Assembly (NCBI GenBank): GCA_900321365.1 | Contig: ONVT01000306.1 | Coordinates: forward strand, 1-20,134 | Direction: 5' to 3' | Origin: an uncultured Eubacteriales bacterium | Lineage (GTDB): Bacteria; Bacillota_A; Clostridia; Lachnospirales; Lachnospiraceae | Length of the DNA: 20,134 nucleotides | Part shown: positions 15,351 to 20,134 of the stretch, piece by piece | Position numbering within the stretch: position 1 is the stretch's first letter | Layout: the number at the start of each line of letters is the position of its first letter | Notes under the pieces: model-generated | What the model was told of the DNA's origin: nothing | Databases searched by the model: none | Seen by the model: only the letters and a program-made list of their open reading frames with translations | Translations under genes and position numbers: made by a program

Positions 15351-16100
15351 ATGGAAGATCAGTTTGTAAGGACGCGGATGCTGTTTGGCAGCCGGAATAT
15401 GGAGAAGCTCTCCCGGGCAAAGGTTGCGGTTTTCGGAATCGGCGGCGTCGGCGGATATGTGGCGGAGGCACTGGCCAGGAGCGGTGTCGGATCACTGATC
15501 CTGGTGGATCATGACACGGTGTCACTCAGTAACCTGAACCGTCAGATTATCGCGCTCCACAGCACCATCGGACGATACAAGGTGGATGTGATGGAAGAGC
15601 GGATCCGGGACATCTGTCCCGGAACGACAGTTGAGGCGAGAAGATGCTTTTATCTTCCACAGACAGCGGATCAGTTTGACTTCTCCCGTTATTCCTTTGT
15701 CGTGGATGCTGTGGACACTGTCACCGCAAAGCTGGAGATCATCCTGAGGGCAAAGGAATGCGGTGTTCCCGTGATCAGCAGTATGGGCGCGGGCAACAAG
15801 ACCGATCCTTCCCTGTTCCGCACTGCTGACATCTATGAAACCTCGGTCTGTCCTCTTGCCAGGGTGATGCGCAGGGAATGCAGGAAACGCGGGATCCGTG
15901 ATCTGAAAGTTGTCTATTCCCTGCAGGAGCCGGTCAGTCCGGTCCGGGAGGAGACAGCTCTCCCGGTCCCCGCGGACGGAGCTGGAAGAAAAGATACGCC
16001 AGGCAGTACGGCATTTGCCCCGGCTGCCGCCGGGCTGCTTCTGGCGTCGGTGGTTGTGGAGGATCTCCTGCGTAGTCAGGACCTGTTCAGAAGTCTCTGA
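15351..16100 (+). CDS. tcdA: tRNA threonylcarbamoyladenosine dehydratase (TcdA/CsdL, ThiF/E1-like)
   Basis: This 249-residue cytoplasmic protein belongs to the ThiF/MoeB/E1-like family. It has the nucleotide-binding GIGGVGG (29-35), D53 in LVDHD, the SNLNRQ adenylate-site motif (60-65) and a long ALHSTIG segment. The stretch SSMGAGNKTDP and ETSVCPLARVMRRE, plus PGSTAFAPAAAG near the end, are TcdA-type and distinguish it from MoeB and ThiF, which carry zinc-binding CxxC pairs. TcdA cyclises t6A at position 37 of tRNAs to ct6A, using ATP. Length fits the family (about 240-270). AGAGGG lies about 8 nt before the ATG. It starts 111 nt after the NusG-II gene and is convergent with the next gene. 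A family-level call is strong. Confidence 0.92.
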   Translation: MEDQFVRTRMLFGSRNMEKLSRAKVAVFGIGGVGGYVAEALARSGVGSLILVDHDTVSLSNLNRQIIALHSTIGRYKVDVMEERIRDICPGTTVEARRCFYLPQTADQFDFSRYSFVVDAVDTVTAKLEIILRAKECGVPVISSMGAGNKTDPSLFRTADIYETSVCPLARVMRRECRKRGIRDLKVVYSLQEPVSPVREETALPVPADGAGRKDTPGSTAFAPAAAGLLLASVVVEDLLRSQDLFRSL

Positions 16101-16109
16101 TTTCTTGTA

Positions 16110-16152
16110 ACAAGTCACGTACCGCCCCCCGCTGCTGCGGTGCGTGACTTGT
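16110..16152. terminator. Large hairpin between convergent genes, probable bidirectional terminator
   Basis: A 16-bp stem with one G-U pair joins 16110-16125 (ACAAGTCACGTACCGC) to 16137-16152 across an 11-base C-rich loop. It sits between the tcdA stop and the NAGPA-like stop. Neither strand has a following T-run, so termination may be weak or work by other means. Confidence 0.6.
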
Positions 16153-16183
16153 AGCGATTTCTTTGTGGCGGGAGCTGACTGTA

Positions 16184-17260
16184 TCATTCAACGAACAGGA
16201 GAAAATCTGTGGTGGCCCTCCGTACAAGGCTGCCGTCGTCCGCGCGGTCGCCGTTCTCGTTGACGTACTCACCGTCCACGACGAGTGCGCTGCTTCCGCC
16301 GCCGTCCAGGCCGCGCGCGTATGTGCATCCGAGAGAGGAGAAAATCTCCTGCTCCTCGTAGATGGTGATGCCGCCGGAGTGATCGGCCCCGCCTGCCGTG
16401 ATAATGTAGTACTCCAGCGGGCGGACCATCCCGATCGCCGTGCGCGGATAGGGATACTGGTTCCAGTCAAAGTCCGTGAGGACACATTTCTCCCCGTCAC
16501 GGATCAGAAGATCCTCACAGGTTCCCCAGGAGAAGACGACATCCTGGGCAAGGACGGAATCGATCGTGTTGTAACCTGGTGAGAACAGTGTTCCATCCCT
16601 TCTCAGGCAGATCTCATAGCCGTCGGACCAGGGTCCGTGCACGACACTGTTGTCCCTGATCAGGAGTTCCCCGCCGGTTGCAAATCCCGTCTCATATTTG
16701 AAATAGCTGCCGTTGACCAGAATCTTTGCTCCGGTTCTGGCTGCCGCGTCCCCGGGAGTCTCTCTTTCTCCCGCGAAGTCTCCATACGAATCCTCCCCGC
16801 GGATCTGCCCGGCGTCGCTGACAATGACATGTGTCAGATAATAGAAGCCGCCCGTGGTCTTCTTCTTTGTGCAGGTGAAAAAGAGCGTGTCCGAAGCGTA
16901 ACGGATATCGGCGTTTGAGAATTCTTCGGAGAATTCCTCCACTGCCTTTGCAGGGCCCGGATACGGTTCGAGCGTGCTGACCGTCAGTGACGAAGAAGGC
17001 GGCTGTGCCGGGACAGAGGATATCTGAGGCTGGGGGAGCACCTCCTCCAGCGTCGGGCCCTTTCTGGACTGTGTTTCTTTCACGACTTCAAACAGTCCGT
17101 CTGATACGACGACATCGCCGGATTCTCCGCTTCCCGGATCCGGCTCTTCGATACCTGCCTCTGTTTCTGTGACCATGATTTCATCGGCTGATGTACTGTG
17201 AAGCACACAGGACAGAATCAGTCCTGCGGCCAGAATAACCGCTGACTGTTTTCTTAACAT
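16184..17260 (-). CDS. Exported phosphodiester glycosidase (NAGPA-domain) protein
   Basis: This 358-residue protein starts with a Sec signal peptide (MLRKQS, hydrophobic core, probable cut at STSA|DE near residue 25). A low-complexity Pro/Ser/Glu-rich linker follows (about 30-105). The NAGPA (phosphodiester glycosidase) domain occupies about 125-358, with NGSYF (183-187), PRTAIGM (272-278) and LDGGGSSALVVDGEYVN (318-334), which are the family signatures. In animals NAGPA removes GlcNAc from mannose-phosphate groups; bacterial relatives are linked to phosphodiester bonds on glycans or wall polymers. The start is supported by GGGGAGG 11 nt upstream and the signal peptide. An SPII lipobox (LSC) is poor, so a lipoprotein is less likely. 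It is a single gene, convergent with tcdA and divergent from the purine permease. Confidence 0.9.
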   Translation of the reverse strand: MLRKQSAVILAAGLILSCVLHSTSADEIMVTETEAGIEEPDPGSGESGDVVVSDGLFEVVKETQSRKGPTLEEVLPQPQISSVPAQPPSSSLTVSTLEPYPGPAKAVEEFSEEFSNADIRYASDTLFFTCTKKKTTGGFYYLTHVIVSDAGQIRGEDSYGDFAGERETPGDAAARTGAKILVNGSYFKYETGFATGGELLIRDNSVVHGPWSDGYEICLRRDGTLFSPGYNTIDSVLAQDVVFSWGTCEDLLIRDGEKCVLTDFDWNQYPYPRTAIGMVRPLEYYIITAGGADHSGGITIYEEQEIFSSLGCTYARGLDGGGSSALVVDGEYVNENGDRADDGSLVRRATTDFLLFVE

Positions 17261-17287
17261 ATAAAGAGAACCTCCCCAATGAGCGCC

Positions 17288-17296
17288 ATTTTACCA
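17288..17296 (-). promoter_or_regulatory. Extended -10 promoter of the NAGPA-like gene
   Basis: On the minus strand TGG precedes TAAAAT (17293-17288). The predicted start site is about 17281, giving a leader of roughly 20 nt. The -35 region is weak. Confidence 0.45.
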
Positions 17297-17373
17297 CGAA
17301 TGAACTCATAAGAAAAGAAGGTAGTAAAATTTCACAGGTGTCGACTGAAAAATGTGGTTTCCTTCATGCAGGT

Positions 17374-17384
17374 TGTGGTATACT
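17374..17384 (+). promoter_or_regulatory. Extended -10 promoter of the purine permease gene
   Basis: TGTGGTATACT has TATACT at 17379-17384 after TGG; the -35 is weak. The leader is about 50 nt, too short for a purine riboswitch. It contains a small hairpin, CCTGT (17399-17403) with ACAGG (17408-17412). Confidence 0.6.
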
Positions 17385-17440
17385 GTTTACATGAGCAGCC
17401 TGTATAAACAGGAAACGAGCAATGAGGGAGGGAGTTGAGT

Positions 17441-18865
17441 ATGGAAAAACTGTTTCATCTGCAAAAAAACCATACGAATGTACGGACAGAGCTTCTTGCA
17501 GGCCTCACGACATTCATGACGATGGCGTATATCGTCGCGCTAAACCCGAATCTGCTTACGAATTTCGGGGCAGAAGGCCAGGGACTGTGGAACGCGGTAT
17601 TTATGGCGACCTGTATCGCTTCCGCGATCGGTACGATCACAATGGCGTTCCTGGCAAACAAACCGTTCGTCATGGCACCGGGCATGGGACTGAACAGTTT
17701 CTTCGCGGTGGTTGTCGCGAACATTGCAGCCATCACGGGAACAACATATCTGGTTTCGTTCAGGGCCGCCCTGTGCATCATCCTGATCGAGGGCATCCTG
17801 TTCCTGGTTCTCTCGGTTCTGAATATCCGTGAGAAAATCGTGCATGCGATCCCGCTCCCGATCCGTCTGGGCATCTCCCCGGCGATCGGCCTGATGCTGC
17901 TGAACATCGGACTGGGATCCAATGTGGGCATCTACTCCGAAGCGGGAGGTCCGTTCTACGCGCTGCGTGACTTCTTCGGAGCCCTCACCCCTTCCCTTGG
18001 CAAGGAACAGATGGGAAGCGGATACACAACAATGGTACTGACTGTTGTCACGATGTTTGTCGGACTGTTCGTCATCATCTTCCTGAACGAGAAAGGAATC
18101 AAGGCTTCGGTTCTGGGAGGAATGCTCGTTGCATCCATCGTGTACTGGGCGGGAGAGGCGATCTTTCTGAAGACGAATCCGTTCGCGTCTCTGGCAGACG
18201 CCTCGTTTGTGCCCCCGATGAAGGATATGGTGGAACTGACGCTGTTCAAATTTGACTTCGCCGACTTCTTCAGCGTCGGCATTTTCACGGCGGTAACACT
18301 GATCATTACCTTCTGCATGATCGACATGTTCGATACGATCGGAACCCTTGTCGGTACCGCGAGCAGGGCCGGAATGGTGGATGAGAGCGGCAAGATGGAG
18401 AAGATGAAGGAAGCGCTCCTGTCCGACGCGGTCGGAACGGTTTCCGGAGCCCTGACCGGAACTTCCACGGTGACGACATTCGTAGAATCCGCGTCCGGCG
18501 TTGAGGCAGGAGGGCGTACGGGACTGACAGCACTGGCAGCGGGATGCCTCTTCCTGTGCTGTATGTTCATAGCCCCGATCGCCGCGCTGATTCCTTCAGC
18601 CGCGACATCCTCGGCCCTGATCTATGTCGGCGTCGTGATGGTCAGCGGACTTCAGAAGATCGACTGGAATGATGTCTCGCAGATGGTGCCGGTGGCCCTG
18701 ATGATGCTCGCGATGCCGATCACCGGATCGATCGGACATGGTATCGGCATCGCCATGATCGCCTACACGCTGATCAGGGTTATGCAGGGCAGGGCGAAGG
18801 AGGTATCGGTTCTTACTTACATCATCTCAGTCCTGTTTCTGATCAAATTCTTCCTTATTGTCTGA
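17441..18865 (+). CDS. NCS2-family (AzgA-type) purine permease
   Basis: This 474-residue membrane protein with about 12-14 hydrophobic segments is a typical AzgA-type nucleobase permease, likely for adenine, guanine or hypoxanthine uptake with protons. Family motifs are present: VMAPGMGLNSFFAVVV near residue 72, FDTIGTLVG in the middle, and GTSTVTTFVESASGVEAGGR, the substrate-site loop. The ATG at 17441 is preceded by GGGAGGGAG 7 nt upstream; the in-frame TTG at 17435 is unlikely. The gene has its own promoter and no co-directional partner close downstream; the next gene has its own strong promoter. No purine riboswitch was found before it. Which base is transported cannot be told from the sequence. 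Confidence 0.93.
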   Translation: MEKLFHLQKNHTNVRTELLAGLTTFMTMAYIVALNPNLLTNFGAEGQGLWNAVFMATCIASAIGTITMAFLANKPFVMAPGMGLNSFFAVVVANIAAITGTTYLVSFRAALCIILIEGILFLVLSVLNIREKIVHAIPLPIRLGISPAIGLMLLNIGLGSNVGIYSEAGGPFYALRDFFGALTPSLGKEQMGSGYTTMVLTVVTMFVGLFVIIFLNEKGIKASVLGGMLVASIVYWAGEAIFLKTNPFASLADASFVPPMKDMVELTLFKFDFADFFSVGIFTAVTLIITFCMIDMFDTIGTLVGTASRAGMVDESGKMEKMKEALLSDAVGTVSGALTGTSTVTTFVESASGVEAGGRTGLTALAAGCLFLCCMFIAPIAALIPSAATSSALIYVGVVMVSGLQKIDWNDVSQMVPVALMMLAMPITGSIGHGIGIAMIAYTLIRVMQGRAKEVSVLTYIISVLFLIKFFLIV

Positions 18866-18929
18866 CGGGCATTCTGATCCGGGATGTGCCGGATGCTGTC
18901 GGGACAGTCGGAAAGAAATGACGGACTTG

Positions 18930-18958
18930 TTGACACAGGTTAGGCCTTGGGGTATGAT
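18930..18958 (+). promoter_or_regulatory. Consensus sigma-A promoter of the substrate-binding protein gene
   Basis: TTGACA (18930-18935) and TATGAT (18953-18958) are separated by 17 nt, the strongest promoter in the window. The predicted start site is about 18965, so any protein start upstream of that is excluded. Confidence 0.9.
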
Positions 18959-18975
18959 ATCTGAGAGTGTAAAAG

Positions 18976-18989
18976 CCCTTTGTAAAGGG
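18976..18989 (+). promoter_or_regulatory. Hairpin in the leader of the substrate-binding protein mRNA
   Basis: CCCTTTGTAAAGGG can fold as a 5-bp stem with a 4-base loop. It lies about 10 nt after the expected transcript start and 8 nt before AGGAGG. It may protect the mRNA 5' end; this is inference. Confidence 0.35.
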
Positions 18990-18997
18990 ATCAAAAA

Positions 18998-19020
18998 AGG
19001 AGGAATCTGCTATGAAATGA
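18998..19020 (+). other. Ribosome binding site and two-codon ORF overlapping the substrate-binding protein start
   Basis: AGGAGG at 18998-19003 is ideally spaced (8 nt) for ATG 19012, but that frame reads ATG AAA TGA and stops. The substrate-binding protein frame opens at ATG 19017, which overlaps that stop as ATGA. No other start codon exists in the real frame after the promoter. This is either start-stop coupling or a one-base loss at the gene start. Confidence 0.6.
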
Positions 19021-20009
19021 TTGTTGCAGCTTTAGTGTCTTCAATGGTTGCCTGCATGTCTTTCTCGGCGTTTGCCGCTGAGACAGAGGTTGAGGGCGAT
19101 GTGGAGATGGTTGAGGCGACTGCCGATGTGAACGGTGATGGCAAGATCATCGTCGGCTATGTCTCCAAGAACCTGACCGACCCGTTCCATGGACCGATCA
19201 ACGACTATGCACAGAAAACACTTGACCAGATGGTTGAGGATGGCGTGATCGACGAGTGGACAGGCATCCTGGACGGAAACACCGATGCCGGTACCCAGAT
19301 TGACCGCTCCGCTGACTGTATCTCCAAGAACTGTGACTTTGTCATCATTCTTCCTGCCGAGGCAGTGGCTTCCGATCCGGCGGTCACGTCCATGGCTGAG
19401 GCCGGGATCAACGTCATCGTAGTCAACTCCAAGACCGAGAGCACCGATGATGTCGCCCTGACCTACTGCGGTTCAGACGATGTCTACGCCGGCGAGCTTC
19501 TGGGACAGTGGATTCTTGATAACTGCCCGGACGGCGGCAAGTATCTGCACTGCAACGGCGTGCTTGGAAACAGCGCACAGATCCAGAGAACCGAGGGCAT
19601 GCACAACATCCTTGATTCTCACGATGAGTTCGAGATGGTCGGTGATGAGGACACCCAGTGGAAGGGCGACCTGGCGGCGACCGCGGCTGAAAACTATATT
19701 GGAAAGTATGGCGATGAGCTCGTGGCGATCATCTGCGACAACGACGATATGTCTTCCGCGGCGCAGACTGCCTGCAACAGCATGGGCCGCAGCGACATCA
19801 TCTGCGTCGGTGTTGACGGCAACCAGCATCCGCTTGAGATGATCAAGGACGGCGAGCTGAAGGGTACTGTCCTTCAGGATGGCGTAGGCCAGATCTCTGC
19901 GGGCATCGACACGATCGTCGAGGTTATCGAGAACGGCCAGTGCGCGAAGAATGTCACGGTTCCGTTCGTCATGATCACTGAGGACAACGTCGACGATTAC
20001 CTTAAGTAA
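19017..20009 (+). CDS. Periplasmic-type sugar-binding protein (Peripla_BP_4, ribose/galactose class)
   Basis: This 330-residue protein is the substrate-binding part of a sugar ABC transporter. After an export signal (cut probably SFSAFA|AE near residue 20) comes GYVSKNLTDPFHGPINDYAQ, the opening strand-helix of the ribose-binding class. DTQWKGDLAATAAENYI, ICDNDDMSSAA and VGVDGNQHPLEMIKDGELKGTVLQD then match the second lobe. The protein ends 70 nt before a strong terminator, and no permease or ATPase gene is in the window. The start is odd: the signal has no positive residue (MIVAALVSSMV) and the ribosome binding site points to a different frame (see site at 18998-19020). If one base were missing, the product would begin Met-Lys-Met-Ile. 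A Cys at 13 does not fit the lipobox well. Family is firm; the sugar is unknown. Confidence 0.92.
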   Translation: MIVAALVSSMVACMSFSAFAAETEVEGDVEMVEATADVNGDGKIIVGYVSKNLTDPFHGPINDYAQKTLDQMVEDGVIDEWTGILDGNTDAGTQIDRSADCISKNCDFVIILPAEAVASDPAVTSMAEAGINVIVVNSKTESTDDVALTYCGSDDVYAGELLGQWILDNCPDGGKYLHCNGVLGNSAQIQRTEGMHNILDSHDEFEMVGDEDTQWKGDLAATAAENYIGKYGDELVAIICDNDDMSSAAQTACNSMGRSDIICVGVDGNQHPLEMIKDGELKGTVLQDGVGQISAGIDTIVEVIENGQCAKNVTVPFVMITEDNVDDYLK

Positions 20010-20078
20010 TCTCAGCATTTCGTTCGGATACCTGGTGATTCAGGGGCTGAGAACTCGGAAACACCTTGAGTGAGAGAC

Positions 20079-20108
20079 GGGGGGCCGCCCTATGGGCGGT
20101 CCCCTTTT
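20079..20108 (+). terminator. Rho-independent terminator after the substrate-binding protein gene
   Basis: GGGGGGCCGCCC (20079-20090) pairs with GGGCGGTCCCC (20094-20104) over a TAT loop, followed by TTTT. The stem is very GC-rich and ends the transcript 70 nt after the stop. It could also act as an attenuator if ABC genes follow beyond the window. Confidence 0.88.
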
Positions 20109-20134
20109 CCTGTGTATCGGTGTACGGATCGCTA

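Noticed and set aside
17385..17440. Purine riboswitch before the NCS2 permease
   Set aside because: The leader after the promoter is only about 50 nt and has just one 5-bp hairpin; no conserved purine aptamer core is seen.
18866..18929. Terminator after the purine permease (ATCCGG...CCGGAT and CTGTC...GACAG pairings)
   Set aside because: The stems are short and no T-run follows, so a terminator cannot be supported.
18858..19016. Upstream extension of the substrate-binding protein to 18858
   Set aside because: The consensus promoter at 18930-18958 lies inside that stretch and the extension has no export signal or homologous look.
19125..19148. Dockerin or EF-hand loop (DVNGDGKI) in the substrate-binding protein
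   Set aside because: It is a single half-motif directly before the first strand of the binding fold; there is no second repeat or helix pair.

Overview
The window looks like a chromosomal segment of a Gram-positive anaerobe of the Clostridia, most likely a Lachnospiraceae-type gut or rumen bacterium. This is inferred from strong AGGAGG ribosome binding sites, extended -10 promoters, short intergenic gaps, Sec signal peptides of the MKKR... kind, and the gene content (DUF6765, NCS2/AzgA permease, hybrid kinases with tandem receivers, NusG-II protein, MOSC-MogA fusion). No rRNA, tRNA, CRISPR array, insertion sequence or phage gene was seen, and no clear pseudogene. Species cannot be named from the sequence alone.

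Layout. (A) 2-5294, plus strand: the 3' part of an M13 metallopeptidase gene, then an exported DHH-family (family II) pyrophosphatase-like protein, a four-TM protein of unknown function, a DUF6765 protein, an HdeD/DUF308 membrane protein and a patatin-like phospholipase. Gaps are 47 nt or less or overlapping, with no internal terminator, so this could be one operon. (B) 5278-6453, minus strand: an MFS transporter that overlaps the end of the patatin gene tail to tail; its upstream region holds an 86-nt element bounded by a 9-bp inverted repeat. (C) 6745-7710: a MOSC-MogA fusion of molybdenum cofactor metabolism. (D) 7928-9100: a secreted HAD phosphatase with its own promoter, a hairpin-rich leader and a terminator. 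(E) 9302-15239: hybrid histidine kinase, separate HPt protein, GH36 alpha-galactosidase and NusG-II membrane protein, packed as one operon behind an extended -10 promoter. (F) 15351-16100: tcdA. (G) 16184-17260, minus strand: an exported NAGPA-type phosphodiester glycosidase, convergent with tcdA across a large hairpin. (H) 17441-18865: purine permease. (I) 19017-20009: substrate-binding protein behind a consensus sigma-A promoter and followed by a strong terminator.

How the genes may fit together. Region E couples a two-component phosphorelay (sensor kinase with two receivers, plus HPt) directly to an alpha-galactoside hydrolase, which suggests sensing linked to glycan use. No DNA-binding output regulator is encoded beside it. 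Region A combines membrane proteins with a patatin lipase and a DUF6765 protein carrying an HxxxDxxxH pattern, so an envelope-lipid role is a reasonable guess. Three proteins in the window (DHH pyrophosphatase-like, HAD phosphatase, NAGPA-like) carry export signals and are predicted to cut phosphorus bonds outside the cell.

Most noteworthy: the signal-peptide-bearing family II pyrophosphatase with all metal ligands kept; the membrane-protein/DUF6765/HdeD/patatin cassette; the inverted-repeat element before the MFS gene; and the odd start of the substrate-binding protein, where the Shine-Dalgarno points to a two-codon ORF (ATG AAA TGA) that overlaps the real start.
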